A stretch of DNA of 41,062 bases. Source: Geobacteraceae bacterium (GTDB lineage Bacteria; Desulfobacterota; Desulfuromonadia; Geobacterales; DSM-12255). The DNA lies in assembly GCA_013377075.1 (NCBI GenBank), contig JACABD010000007.1, forward strand, positions 12,731 to 53,792, written 5' to 3'. The position numbers were made by a program, and so were the translations under genes. Under the pieces are notes generated by a model. The model did no database searches and was not told the origin of the DNA. It saw nothing but the letters and a program-made list of their open reading frames with translations. Positions 1 through 9,251 of the stretch are shown here, piece by piece. Each line of letters begins with the position of its first letter. Within the stretch, counting starts at the first letter, position 1.

Positions 1-2315
1 CGCAGGAAAATCACCTGGTCGTTCCATTCACGCACGGCAACATTGAAGTTTTTGATGCCATTTCGGGTAACGGAGAGCTCGGTCATCTCATGATAATGGG
101 TGGCAAAGAGGGTTCGTGCCTTGTGGGCAGGCTCGTCATGGAGGAATTCAGCTACTGCCCAGGCGATGGAGACACCATCGAAAGTCGATGTGCCGCGGCC
201 GATCTCGTCAAGAATGACAAGGCTCTTCGGGGTGGCATTCCTTAAGATATTGGCGGTCTCGGTCATCTCCATCATAAAGGTGGACTGCCCTTTTGCCAGA
301 TTGTCTGAAGCGCCGACCCTGGTGAAAATCCGGTCGGCAACGCCGATTATCGCGGCCTTGGCAGGGACAAAGCTCCCCATCTGCGCCATGAGGGTAATGA
401 GGGCGGCCTGACGCATGAAGGTCGACTTACCTGCCATGTTCGGACCGGTGATAATAAGGAGTTGGTTCTCTGTGTTGTCGAGGAGCAGGTCATTGGGAAC
501 GAAGCGCTCACCGAGGTTGAGGGACTCGATCACCGGATGGCGCCCTTCTGTGACCGAGATGATCTCGCCATTGTTGATCTCCGGACGGCAGTAACCGGCA
601 ACATGGGCGATTGTGGCAAGTGAGACAAGGACGTCGATGGTTGCAATCCGGTCGGCAGATGCGGCTATGCGCCCACCCTGGGCAGCGACGAGGTTTCTTA
701 TCTCCTGAAAGAGGGTATATTCGATCTCCACGATGCGGTCTTCTGCGCCGAGAACCTTGTCTTCGTACTCTTTCAACTCCGGGGTGATAAACCGCTCGGC
801 ATTGGCAAGGGTCTGGCGACGGATATAATCTTCGGGGATGTCAGAGAGGTTTGATCTGGTGACTTCAATGTAGTAGCCAAAAACCTTGTTGAACCTTATC
901 TTCAGGGAGTTTATGCCGGTACGCTGCTTCTCTTTTGCCTCTAGCCGGGCAATGAACCCTTTCCCCTCGCTGCTGATTTTTCTAAGGTCGTCGAGCTCAT
1001 CATGGTAGCCGTCGGCAATCACACCGCCGTCTCTCAGGGAGAACGGTGGATTTTCTGCGATGCCCCGTCTGATAAGGGATGAGACGTCATCAAGTGGGTC
1101 AATACCGGCCACTGAGCTCTTCATGAGATCTGAACAGGAGTCAGCAGCAGCGGTAACCACGGTCGGGAGTCGTTCAAGGGAATTTCTGAGCGCAACCATA
1201 TCCTTTGCATTTGCCGAGGCCATACTGACCCTGCCGTTGAGGCGCTCAAGGTCTGAAATCCCTTCAATGACAGTGCTGATGGCCTCCCGCCTTGACTGAT
1301 CGCTGAAAAGCTCGTCAACCGCCTCCTGGCGGGCGACTATCCGCTCAACAGCCACCAGGGGGTAGTTTATCCATTCCTTCAGTTTGCGCCCCCCCATAGG
1401 GGTTACGGTATGATCGAGAAGACCAAGGAGAGAGCCCCGCCGCTTCCCCTCGCTCATGGTTCTGGTCAGTTCAAGGTTTCGCCTGGTGGTATCGTCCAGG
1501 AGGAGGAAATCCTGACTTTGATAAGTAACCAGTTCCCGCAGATGAAGGGCCGTCCCTTTCTGCGTCTCTTTCAGATAGTGCAAAACGGCTGCTGAAGCGG
1601 CGGCGGCACCTTTCAGCGAGTGGCAGATGGTGTCGGGGTGAACCTTGAACTGCTCATCGAAGAGACGGATTCGGTACTCTGCATCCTGCACCCAATCTTC
1701 GATAAAAGTGACAAGGGCGACTGAGCTTTGGCGGATATATTTGTGAATGGCCGTATCACGGCAGCTCACAGGCAATAGGATCTCGCGGGGCATGAGACAG
1801 GAGATTTCGGCAAAAAGCGATTCAGTGGAGTCGAGCTCCGTAGCCCTGAAGTGGCCGGTCGACAGGTCGAGAGTTGCCATGCCGAACAGCTGTTCATGGG
1901 GGACGACAGAAACGAGGAAGTTATTCTCCTTGGGCTGCAACGAGTCGTTGTCAGTAACAAGACCGGGGGTGACGACCCTGACCACCTCCCGCCTGACAAT
2001 CCCTTTGACTGATTTGGGGTCTTCCACCTGCTCGCAGATGGCGACCTTCTCGCCAGCCTCTACCAGTTTGGCAATATATGGGGGCGCAGAGTGGTAGGGT
2101 ATACCGCAAAGGGGTGTATCTTTGCCATCAGCACCCTTGCCACGGGAGGTCAGGGTGATATCAAGAATTTTTGAGGCCTTTACAGCATCATCAAGAAACA
2201 TCTCGTAAAAGTCGCCGAGACGGAAAAATAGGATGGCGTCAGGATATGCTGATTTTATCTCCATATACTGACGCATCATCGGGGTAAGTTCATGTTGTGG
2301 TGCTTTTATATCCAT
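1..2315 (-). CDS. mutS: DNA mismatch repair protein MutS (3' end outside window)
   Basis: MutS recognises base mispairs and small loops and, with MutL, starts mismatch repair. About 771 codons are visible; the C-terminal part lies beyond the left edge. The start ATG at 2313-2315 opens with [17 protein letters not shown], followed by [12 protein letters not shown], which carries the Phe-x-Glu mismatch-reading motif of the family. The ATPase Walker A (GPNMAGKST) lies near 420-450 and a Walker B/signature region (DEIGRGTST) follows towards the left edge. An AGGG box precedes the ATG. It is the last visible gene of a minus-strand row (SpoIID-like, queA, mutS) and is separated from queA by a palindromic repeat. 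I see no frameshift in the parts I translated. The identity is secure; only the C-terminus is unseen. Confidence 0.96.
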   Translation of the reverse strand, partial: MDIKAPQHELTPMMRQYMEIKSAYPDAILFFRLGDFYEMFLDDAVKASKILDITLTSRGKGADGKDTPLCGIPYHSAPPYIAKLVEAGEKVAICEQVEDPKSVKGIVRREVVRVVTPGLVTDNDSLQPKENNFLVSVVPHEQLFGMATLDLSTGHFRATELDSTESLFAEISCLMPREILLPVSCRDTAIHKYIRQSSVALVTFIEDWVQDAEYRIRLFDEQFKVHPDTICHSLKGAAAASAAVLHYLKETQKGTALHLRELVTYQSQDFLLLDDTTRRNLELTRTMSEGKRRGSLLGLLDHTVTPMGGRKLKEWINYPLVAVERIVARQEAVDELFSDQSRREAISTVIEGISDLERLNGRVSMASANAKDMVALRNSLERLPTVVTAAADSCSDLMKSSVAGIDPLDDVSSLIRRGIAENPPFSLRDGGVIADGYHDELDDLRKISSEGKGFIARLEAKEKQRTGINSLKIRFNKVFGYYIEVTRSNLSDIPEDYIRRQTLANAERFITPELKEYEDKVLGAEDRIVEIEYTLFQEIRNLVAAQGGRIAASADRIATIDVLVSLATIAHVAGYCRPEINNGEIISVTEGRHPVIESLNLGERFVPNDLLLDNTENQLLIITGPNMAGKSTFMRQAALITLMAQMGSFVPAKAAIIGVADRIFTRVGASDNLAKGQSTFMMEMTETANILRNATPKSLVILDEIGRGTSTFDGVSIAWAVAEFLHDEPAHKARTLFATHYHEMTELSVTRNGIKNFNVAVREWNDQVIFL

Positions 2316-2337
2316 TTATTGCCCTGTGCCTAGATGC

Positions 2338-2517
2338 GGTAGTTTGAAGCCACCTGCATTCGCGCTGACGTGCTGTTTCTGTAATTCCAGGCTCATTTCG
2401 CTACAGCCGATGAACTCGCCCTTCGGGCTCAAACAACATCGGCAGCTTAGGCTTCATTTCACCAGGAATTACGACGAAACAGCCCTGATGCGCTCATTCC
2501 GGCAGCTTCAAACTACC
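2338..2517. repeat. Imperfect palindromic repeat element between queA and mutS
   Basis: This is a 180-bp element with perfect 13-bp inverted ends, GGTAGTTTGAAGC at 2338-2350 and its complement at 2505-2517. Shared inner blocks (GCTGTTTC, GTAATTCC, CCGATG) can pair across the element, and a GCCCTTCGGGC hairpin sits near the centre (about 2418-2428). Its right end lies inside the queA reading frame and its left end is 22 bp before the mutS start. A diverged copy of the left arm runs off the window at 40991-41062. It contains no credible reading frame. The layout fits a MITE- or REP-like mobile repeat; the family name is unknown to me. Confidence 0.8.
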
Positions 2518-3552
2518 TTGTTCGGAATAAATAAACATGGCATCGCCATAGCTGTAAAAACGAAATCCCCTGCGGATCGCCTCGGTGTAGGCTTCCAGTA
2601 CCCTCTCCCGCCCTGCAAAGGCCGAGACGAGCATAAGGAGAGTGGACTTGGGGAGGTGGAAGTTTGTAAGCAGGCAATCAACAACCTTGAAGCTGTAGCC
2701 GGGATAAATGAAAATGTCGGCCTCGCCCGATCCGGCTTTCACCAGATTCCCTTCTGCTGCATACTCAAGGGTTCTTGCAACGGTCGTCCCGACAGCAATG
2801 ACCCTGCCCCCCGCACCCCTGCACCTGGCGATGGCAGCGACCGTCTCCTCCGGAATCGAAAAACGCTCTTTGTGCATTTTGTGGTGAGTAGGGTCTTCAA
2901 CACGCACCGGCATGAACGTTCCCAGGCCGACATGGAGAGTGACCGCTGCAAGCTGCACCCCTTTTTCGCGGATCCGGTTTAAAAGAGCATCTGTAAAATG
3001 GAGTCCGGCAGTCGGGGCGGCAACAGCTCCCCGCTCTTTTGCAAACACGGTCTGGTAGCGGCTGCGATCGTCTTCACGGGCATCCCTTTTTATGTATGGC
3101 GGAAGAGGCACAACTCCGTTTCTATCGAGCCAGGCTGAAAAATCATCGGTTCCGGAAAAGGAGACGATCCATTCATCATTGTCACCGCGCCCGCAAACCC
3201 TTGAGGTTACGCCGTCTGCAAGGTTTATAGTCGTTCCGGCCTTCGGCGACTTGGAGGCGCGAATCAGGGCAAGCCACTCCTCACACTCAGATTCAAGCCT
3301 GCGAACAAGGAATATCTCCACCCTGCCGCCGCTGCTCTTTTCGCCATGGAGCCTGGCCGGGATGACCTTCGTATCGTTGAAAACCAGCAGATCTGTGGGT
3401 CTGAGCAGGTCGGGAAGAGATGAAATCAGGCTTTCGCCGAGGCTGCCACCTTCTTTTGGTAGGATCAAAAGCCTTGCAGACTCCCTGTCTAAAGGTGGCT
3501 GAAGAGCAATCTGCTCCTGTGGAAGTACGAAATCAAAATCATCAAGACGCAT
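2494..3552 (-). CDS. queA: tRNA queuosine synthesis enzyme QueA (SAM:tRNA ribosyltransferase-isomerase)
   Basis: QueA transfers and isomerises the ribosyl group of S-adenosylmethionine onto 7-aminomethyl-7-deazaguanine in tRNA, giving epoxyqueuosine. The 352-aa product is of normal family length and has typical QueA segments: the MRLDDFDFVLPQEQIA start, LLVFNDTKVIPARL, APTAGLHFT, TLHVGLGTFMPV and LTNFHLPKSTLLMLVSAF. It starts 22 bp after the SpoIID-like gene and is probably cotranscribed with it and with mutS. The last seven residues (GSLKLPE) and the stop codon are encoded entirely by the right end of the palindromic repeat at 2338-2517. The original C-terminus was therefore replaced or extended, without touching the recognisable catalytic region. 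Function is probably retained. Confidence 0.96.
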   Translation of the reverse strand: MRLDDFDFVLPQEQIALQPPLDRESARLLILPKEGGSLGESLISSLPDLLRPTDLLVFNDTKVIPARLHGEKSSGGRVEIFLVRRLESECEEWLALIRASKSPKAGTTINLADGVTSRVCGRGDNDEWIVSFSGTDDFSAWLDRNGVVPLPPYIKRDAREDDRSRYQTVFAKERGAVAAPTAGLHFTDALLNRIREKGVQLAAVTLHVGLGTFMPVRVEDPTHHKMHKERFSIPEETVAAIARCRGAGGRVIAVGTTVARTLEYAAEGNLVKAGSGEADIFIYPGYSFKVVDCLLTNFHLPKSTLLMLVSAFAGRERVLEAYTEAIRRGFRFYSYGDAMFIYSEQGSLKLPE

Positions 3553-3574
3553 CTGCTATTAAATCCCCTAAAGC

Positions 3575-4687
3575 TTATTTCAGCTTCTCTACCCCGGCAC
3601 CGGGATAGTAATAGGAGAGAATCTCCCGGTAATTGAAACCGTCTCCGGCACGCTGCTTGGAGCCCCATTGGCAGAGTCCGACCCCATGGCCGTTTCCTAG
3701 GCCTGAGAAGATAACATCATCGCCGCGCATTTTGACCGTAAAATTGGTGCTCTTGATGATTGAATAGCCGATTGACTTTCTGAAGTTAACCCCGGAGATA
3801 AGCAGATCGCCTTTTGCCGCTTTAATGGTTACGTCCTGTAAACGCCCGCTTCTATTGATTTCGCCGGTTCTTATGCTGCCAGCATCCGGAATTCGGTAGC
3901 CTGCGGCTTTAAGAAGGCTTTCTACTTTTTGCATTGAAAGTGTGGTTTCCCATTTGGTTGAAGGGGCACTGAGGCAGTATTTACAGTCGACCCCCCTGAG
4001 GTAAGGGAGATCAGCACCCCAGACATTTTGCGCCGCCTCGGTATGACCGCCACAGCTGGAATGATAAAAAGCCTGAATCACGGCACCGGCGTAGGTAAGA
4101 ACCTCTCCGGAAGTTTCCTGGACTGCTCTGGCTGCCCGGCTATCCTCAATGTCGATGCCGTCATAGACCTGATCCATAACGCTGGATTCAAGGTGATACA
4201 GGGCACCACGCCGCGCATCCTTCTGATATACGGCATAGGAACGGGCAATTACAGCCTGTGCCTTCACCGCCTCAACGGGCCAGAGGGAGGATATTTCACA
4301 GTTTATCAGCCCGACCAGATACTCCTCGATCGGCAGTTCATTGACGACCAAAACCCCTTTGTCCGAAGGGTAAAAATCGATAATTCCCCGGTAACTCTTA
4401 CCGTTTATCCTGACTCTTGTAGGGGCTGAGAGTGTCAGACGTTTCAAGGCTCTGCCATCTGCATAGATTATTGTGCTTGAGCCTTTACGCACAGAAGAGG
4501 AGGAGCTCAAGGTGACCGGATTCCCCTTTTCGTCAGCAGCCAATAGACCGTCACCGTCAACCGCAACCTCGTTCACACCCTTGATTATGGCAACCCGGAC
4601 AGATTCGGGTCGTATTGCCGCAGTAGAGAGCGTTGAGAGAAGGAGCAGAGCTGTAAAGATAGAGAGTATTATTCGAGAAATTGACAA
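3575..4687 (-). CDS. SpoIID/LytB-domain protein (exported, cell-wall related)
   Basis: This 370-aa protein has an N-terminal signal segment (residues about 1-24, IILSIFTALLLLSTLSTAA) followed by a SpoIID/LytB domain. Recognisable stretches are VLVVNELPIEEYLVGLINCE, VKAQAVIARSYAVY, FYHSSCGGHTEAA and, near the end, GNGHGVGLCQWGS and YREILSYYYPGAGV. In sporulating bacteria SpoIID is a lytic transglycosylase acting on denuded glycan strands. In Gram-negative non-sporulating bacteria the family is also assumed to act on peptidoglycan, but its precise role is not established. It heads the minus-strand row SpoIID-like, queA, mutS. The N-terminal region before the domain probably carries an amidase-enhancer-like fold. 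Confidence 0.88.
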   Translation of the reverse strand: MSISRIILSIFTALLLLSTLSTAAIRPESVRVAIIKGVNEVAVDGDGLLAADEKGNPVTLSSSSSVRKGSSTIIYADGRALKRLTLSAPTRVRINGKSYRGIIDFYPSDKGVLVVNELPIEEYLVGLINCEISSLWPVEAVKAQAVIARSYAVYQKDARRGALYHLESSVMDQVYDGIDIEDSRAARAVQETSGEVLTYAGAVIQAFYHSSCGGHTEAAQNVWGADLPYLRGVDCKYCLSAPSTKWETTLSMQKVESLLKAAGYRIPDAGSIRTGEINRSGRLQDVTIKAAKGDLLISGVNFRKSIGYSIIKSTNFTVKMRGDDVIFSGLGNGHGVGLCQWGSKQRAGDGFNYREILSYYYPGAGVEKLK

Positions 4688-5080
4688 GTATTATCCTCTT
4701 TTGAAAATGTAATAAAAATCACAAAAGCAAGGGGCAGTCAACAGATAATCAGACATGGTCTAAAGCTGTCATAAAACAGTCCTGCTGATATCAACCATAT
4801 TTCGACTTGGCCAATGAATTGCTATGTAAAATGCAGAATAAAGTAATATCAGTCCGACAGGGAGCATGGTTTAAAAAGCTTTAATTGTTTCGCATAATTA
4901 CATGATCCGGCACATACCTCTTAAGGCTCTACTGTATTGAAGCGGCCTGTTTCAGAAGAGGTGACCAAACCAGGAATAAATTGTGATATGAAATAAGTAA
5001 TTAGCTTTACCTAACCGTCAAATCACTTGAAAACACTGCGAAATAAAGCTTTGATATCATTTAAAGAATCGAGAGTATTA
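4688..5080. other. Divergent intergenic region upstream of the HD-GYP gene
   Basis: This stretch of about 390 bp is AT-rich and has no convincing reading frame. It separates the divergent SpoIID-like and HD-GYP genes and must hold promoters for both. The one clear site is a -24/-12 type promoter, listed separately. I looked for a c-di-GMP or cGAMP (GEMM) riboswitch and found no matching core, even though the downstream product is a c-di-GMP phosphodiesterase candidate. Confidence 0.7.
4807..4823 (+). promoter_or_regulatory. Candidate sigma-54 (-24/-12) promoter
   Basis: The sequence TTGGCCAATGAATTGCT has the GG and GC dinucleotides exactly 10 nt apart, as needed by RpoN (consensus TGGCAC-N5-TTGC). 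Here the -24 box is TTGGCC and the -12 box is TTGCT. Transcription would start near 4834, leaving an untranslated leader of about 245 nt before the HD-GYP gene. No enhancer-binding-protein site was identified. This is a single-sequence match, so confidence is moderate. Confidence 0.4.
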
Positions 5081-7159
5081 ATGAGTATGAACTCACTTAA
5101 AACAAAAATACTCGTAACCGTATGCGGGCTGATAATTATCTTTTTATCAATTGCCACGTATGTGAACTTCAGACATCAGAAGCAGCTCGCTCACAAGATA
5201 ATTGACGGTAATGTCCATCTCCTCAACGAAACAATCAAAAGCAGCATTTCTGATGCTATGCGGACCGGAAGATCCGATGAAGTCCGTAACATTTTATCCC
5301 GCCTCAACAATTCAGGGCACATTACCTCAATAAGAATTCTTGATCCAGAAGGGATGGTTCTCAACTCTGCAACACCATCCGAAATAGGCACTTCCATACC
5401 CAAAGAGGACATGTCGGTAATAAAGCGCGGCGACGCAACAGTTCTCGACAATCTGCAGACATTTACTTCAATATCACTTATCAGAAACAGTGTCGCATGT
5501 CATGGCTGCCACAATCCGTCGACTGAAATACTTGGAATTCTTCAGGTCAGCATTTCAATCGAATACATGAAGTCAATTATGGAGTCGATGCGTAATAACG
5601 AGATTTATTCTACCCTTGCCATAATTCTGATGATAATCCTGACACTCTCCGTATTTCTCTTTCTCTACGTGGACAAGCCAATCAAAAGACTTATCGCCTC
5701 CATGCAGAATGTTGAAAATGGAGATTTTGAATCCAGAACCACCATCACCAGCAGCACCGAGATGAACCTCCTTAGTAATCACTTTAACCACATGGTTACC
5801 CAGTTAAACAGTGTCATGGATACGGCAATAACCCATGAGCGGGAGCTTGCCGTTGCCCAGGGCAAACTTTTCCATCACCGCGAAGTCCACACCCTTAACC
5901 AGAAGCTTGAAGCCCAGATTTCGGAAATAGAAACACTGAACATATCTCTGGAAGAGCGGATTGAAGAGATCGAGGAGGCAAACTACAAGATTGCCGATCT
6001 TGCCGGTGAGCTGGAAGACAAGAACTCCAATCTGGAAAAAGTTGTCTCAAGACTCTCCACTCTCTACAAAGTCGGGCTGGCAATCAACTCGAACATGGAT
6101 AGCGAAAACATCTTCAGGCTGATTGTTGACACAACCATAGAGACCCTCCATGCGGATATCGGCTACATAATAATCCATGACAAGGAGAAGGACGCACTCC
6201 GCGTAGACACACTGGTCGGCCATGACAATGTTCCCGAAGGTGATGTCTATCTTCAGAAAAAGGATTCCAGTGTGTCCGGATGGGTACTGGACAATGCCAA
6301 ACCTATCCTGATATCCGACATCAATGACACACCGCAGTTTGACCGTTTCAGTGCCCTTGGCTACGAACGTAAAACCCTGATTTGTGCACCGCTTATCGTC
6401 AAGGACGATGTTATCGGCACAATAACAGTCGTCAATAAAAACGACGGTTCGACCTACAACAATGACGAACTTGGCCTTCTTACTACAATTGCCGCACAGG
6501 CAAGTATCGCCATAAAAAATGCCATGCTCTACGACGAGCAGCAAAAAACCTATCTAAACACGATTCATGCGCTGGTGTCTGCTATTGAAGCCAGCGACAG
6601 CTATACACGCGGCCACTCCGAACGGGTCACAAAGTACAGCCTTTCCATTGCCAAAAAACTGGGTCTATCCCAGGAGCGCCTGAAAATCATGGAGAGAGCC
6701 GCCGTTCTCCACGATATCGGTAAAATCGGTATTAACCTCTCACTGCTCCACAAAATCGGCAAACTCACATCCGAAGATATCCATGACCTGCAGCAGCACC
6801 CGACTATCGGCATAAAGATTCTTGAGCCAATCGAATTCCTGCTTGACGTGAGGCTCTGCATTGCCCAGCACCATGAGCGTTTTGACGGCAAGGGCTATCC
6901 GAACAAGCTCTCCGGTGACCAGTTGCTGCTTGAGGCACGAATACTTGCCATTGCCGACTCATTTGATGCAATGACATCGGACAGACCATACAGAAAAGCA
7001 CTGGCGCTCGACATTGCCGTCAAGGAGCTGACCGACAACTGCGGCACACAGTTCGACCCTGAAATTGTACCCGTCTTCATTGAGCTTCTTGAAAAGGGGA
7101 CATTCCCTTTTTTCGCAGCCGCATCAGAACCGGTTAAGCAGGAATCCATAGCCGCCTGA
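5081..7159 (+). CDS. Membrane HD-GYP phosphodiesterase with periplasmic heme c sensor, HAMP and GAF domains
   Basis: The predicted product has 692 aa. Order: a transmembrane helix (residues about 8-28), a periplasmic sensor region carrying one CxxCH heme c site (CHGCH, residues 140-144), a second transmembrane helix (LAIILMIILTLSVFLFLY), a HAMP linker, a long coiled coil rich in E/I/L, a GAF domain (LSTLYKVGLAINSNMD onward), and a C-terminal HD-GYP domain with HDIGKIG (H544/D545) and HHERFDGKGYP. HD-GYP domains usually hydrolyse cyclic di-GMP (some act on cGAMP). The layout suggests redox or ligand sensing by the heme that controls second-messenger turnover. A TTG start at 5027 would add 18 residues; I chose the ATG at 5081 because it places the membrane helix right at the N-terminus and has GAGAG upstream. 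Periplasmic heme-bearing sensor domains are known in Geobacter chemoreceptors and kinases. Confidence 0.9.
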   Translation: MSMNSLKTKILVTVCGLIIIFLSIATYVNFRHQKQLAHKIIDGNVHLLNETIKSSISDAMRTGRSDEVRNILSRLNNSGHITSIRILDPEGMVLNSATPSEIGTSIPKEDMSVIKRGDATVLDNLQTFTSISLIRNSVACHGCHNPSTEILGILQVSISIEYMKSIMESMRNNEIYSTLAIILMIILTLSVFLFLYVDKPIKRLIASMQNVENGDFESRTTITSSTEMNLLSNHFNHMVTQLNSVMDTAITHERELAVAQGKLFHHREVHTLNQKLEAQISEIETLNISLEERIEEIEEANYKIADLAGELEDKNSNLEKVVSRLSTLYKVGLAINSNMDSENIFRLIVDTTIETLHADIGYIIIHDKEKDALRVDTLVGHDNVPEGDVYLQKKDSSVSGWVLDNAKPILISDINDTPQFDRFSALGYERKTLICAPLIVKDDVIGTITVVNKNDGSTYNNDELGLLTTIAAQASIAIKNAMLYDEQQKTYLNTIHALVSAIEASDSYTRGHSERVTKYSLSIAKKLGLSQERLKIMERAAVLHDIGKIGINLSLLHKIGKLTSEDIHDLQQHPTIGIKILEPIEFLLDVRLCIAQHHERFDGKGYPNKLSGDQLLLEARILAIADSFDAMTSDRPYRKALALDIAVKELTDNCGTQFDPEIVPVFIELLEKGTFPFFAAASEPVKQESIAA

Positions 7160-7230
7160 ACCGGCGCCAACAAACCTTTACCTTCTCAACAAAATTGCCT
7201 AACAATCAAATTGGTGCTATAACTCATTCC

Positions 7231-8211
7231 ATGCACCAGCCTGAACAACTCCTGCAGATAAACGGCCTCTCAGTAAGGTTTCCCACCGACAGTGGCACTA
7301 CTGTCAATGCGGTTGACAATCTCTCCCTGACAATCAACAAAAAGGAGACAGTTGCCCTTGTCGGAGAGTCGGGTTGCGGCAAGAGTGTCACCGCTTTTTC
7401 CATAATGCAGCTCCTGAGAAAACCTGCTGAAATCTTCTGCGGAGAGATCCTTTTCGAAGGCGAAAACCTTCTCGCACTCGATGAGAAGAGGATGCGTGAA
7501 CTGCGTGGCTCTGCAATCTCAATGATATTCCAGGAGCCGATGACCTCCCTGAATCCGGTGCTGAAAGTAGGTTTTCAGATTACCGAGGCTATCAGAAGTC
7601 ATAGAAACGTCTCCAGAGCCGATGCTGACCATGAGGCTGTAAACCTGCTGACTCAGGTAGGAATAGCTGCTGCCAGTGAACGTTTTTCCTCATATCCCCA
7701 TCAACTCTCAGGCGGCATGAAGCAGCGGGTAATGATCGCCATGGCACTTGCATGCAGACCGCGCCTTTTAATTGCTGACGAACCGACAACCGCCCTTGAT
7801 GTCACTATTCAGGCGCAGATACTCGAACTCATTGACAGTCTTAAAAAAAGCAGCGGCATGAGCCTTCTGCTGATTACCCACAATCTTGGCATTGTTGCCA
7901 ACCGGGCCGACAGAACCGTCATAATGTACGCCGGTTCCCCGGTTGAATCAGCAGCAACTGAACTGGTACTAAAATTTCCTCTGCACCCCTACACAAAAGG
8001 GCTGATAGCGTCCCTTCCCCAGAGCAGCCTGGCCGGAGAACCGTTACCGGCAATCAAAGGATCTTTTTCCCACGCTGACCTCCTTAAACCGGGCTGCCTT
8101 TTTTCTGAAAGATGCCCCTACTCTATAAAAAAGTGTGAGAGTGCCCGTCCGCCGCTTGTCGAAGTCAGGCAGAACCATTTTGCCGCCTGCTGGAGGGCTC
8201 CACTGCAATGA
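7231..8211 (+). CDS. dppD: Peptide/nickel-type ABC transporter ATPase (DppD/OppD family)
   Basis: This ATP-binding subunit energises uptake of di- or oligopeptides (or nickel) through a membrane permease. It shows Walker A GESGCGKS, the Q-loop ([12 protein letters not shown]), signature LSGGMKQR, Walker [13 protein letters not shown], and the C-terminal Cys-rich tail of this subfamily ([15 protein letters not shown]). The ATG at 7231 gives 326 aa; a TTG at 7195 would add 12 residues and neither has a strong ribosome-binding site. Its stop overlaps the next gene by 4 bp. No permease or binding-protein gene of this type lies nearby, so the partners must be encoded elsewhere. The true substrate cannot be told from the sequence. 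Confidence 0.9.
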   Translation: MHQPEQLLQINGLSVRFPTDSGTTVNAVDNLSLTINKKETVALVGESGCGKSVTAFSIMQLLRKPAEIFCGEILFEGENLLALDEKRMRELRGSAISMIFQEPMTSLNPVLKVGFQITEAIRSHRNVSRADADHEAVNLLTQVGIAAASERFSSYPHQLSGGMKQRVMIAMALACRPRLLIADEPTTALDVTIQAQILELIDSLKKSSGMSLLLITHNLGIVANRADRTVIMYAGSPVESAATELVLKFPLHPYTKGLIASLPQSSLAGEPLPAIKGSFSHADLLKPGCLFSERCPYSIKKCESARPPLVEVRQNHFAACWRAPLQ

Positions 8212-9251
8212 GTGAGATACTTCTTGAAGCCCGTAACATTTTTAAACAGTTCCATCTGCCAACCCCGCCACTCACCCCGCCAAAAACCATTAATGCCCTG
8301 AATGGCGTCAATCTGTCACTTTGCAAGGGGGAGACACTGGGAATTGCCGGTGAGTCCGGCTGTGGAAAATCAACTATCGCAAAAATCATCCTGGGGCTCG
8401 AAGAGCCGACATCCGGCGAGGTTTTTTTTCAGGGCACCAATATTAATTGCTTTTCAAAGGCTGAAAAACTGAAATTCCGCCGTAACGTACAGATGGTCTT
8501 TCAGGACCCATACTCATCCCTGAACCCACGTATGAGAGTCGGAGAGATCATTGGCGAGCCGCTAACGATTCACGGTCTTGCACGTGGTCAAGAGCTCAGA
8601 CAAAGAGTACTTGCCCTCATGGAACAGGTCGGACTCTCTCAGGAACACTTTGACCGCTATCCACATCAGTTCTCCGGCGGACAGAGGCAGAGGATCGGGG
8701 TTGCACGGGCGCTGGCCCTTACGCCGGAAATCATCATTGCCGATGAACCGCTCTCAGCCCTTGACATTTCAATTCAGGCACAGATTATCAATCTCTTTAT
8801 CGATCTGCAAAAAAGACTCGGCCTCTCCTACATTCTTATTTCACACGATCTTGCAGTCATTCGGCATCTCAGTACAAAGGTCGCTGTCATGTATCTTGGC
8901 CGGGTTGTCGAGCTGGCAAAAGCAGAGGATATATTCAGCGGTTCGCTGCACCCCTATACAAAGGCGCTTCTTGCCGCCATACCCGGGTTCAACACTGACC
9001 CCGGGCACATGCCACTCATTGAGGGTGATATTCCTCTTTCAGTTACACCGTTGGCTGGCTGCCCATTCCACCCAAGATGCCCTTTCCGTAAAGATCTCTG
9101 CAAAGAGCTGCTTCCTGAACTTGAAGAGAAGCGTGACCACCATTTTGCCGCCTGCCATTTTAGTTGTGAACTACCGGTTGACAAACATATTGCCGAAGTC
9201 AATAATCCGGTTAACAAACCTACGGAGCTGTCACATGAAAATAAAAAGTGA
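8208..9251 (+). CDS. dppF: Peptide/nickel-type ABC transporter ATPase (DppF/OppF family)
   Basis: This is the second ATPase of the heterodimeric pair, 347 aa, starting at the ATGA overlap with the preceding gene, which points to translational coupling. It has Walker [11 protein letters not shown]-loop FQDPYSSLNPRM, signature FSGGQRQR, Walker B IIADEPLSALD and a C-terminal Cys cluster (GCPFHPRCPFRKDLC). A short proline-rich insert (PTPPLTPPKT) lies before the first strand. The 3' end overlaps the nadB start by 17 bp, so the transporter ATPases and nadB probably share one mRNA. Substrate unknown. Confidence 0.9.
   Translation: MSEILLEARNIFKQFHLPTPPLTPPKTINALNGVNLSLCKGETLGIAGESGCGKSTIAKIILGLEEPTSGEVFFQGTNINCFSKAEKLKFRRNVQMVFQDPYSSLNPRMRVGEIIGEPLTIHGLARGQELRQRVLALMEQVGLSQEHFDRYPHQFSGGQRQRIGVARALALTPEIIIADEPLSALDISIQAQIINLFIDLQKRLGLSYILISHDLAVIRHLSTKVAVMYLGRVVELAKAEDIFSGSLHPYTKALLAAIPGFNTDPGHMPLIEGDIPLSVTPLAGCPFHPRCPFRKDLCKELLPELEEKRDHHFAACHFSCELPVDKHIAEVNNPVNKPTELSHENKK

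Noticed and set aside
2326-2982. 218-codon plus-strand open frame over the queA end and the palindromic repeat
   Set aside because: It covers non-coding repeat and antisense queA; the translation shows no protein-like features.
4688-5080. GEMM-type cyclic dinucleotide riboswitch in the HD-GYP leader
   Set aside because: The conserved core sequences and tetraloop-receptor pattern could not be found; the leader is plain AT-rich DNA.
8578-9234. Apparent 219-residue N-terminal extension of NadB
   Set aside because: The stretch is an open shadow frame inside dppF; the flavin-binding motif and a ribosome-binding site place the real start at 9235.
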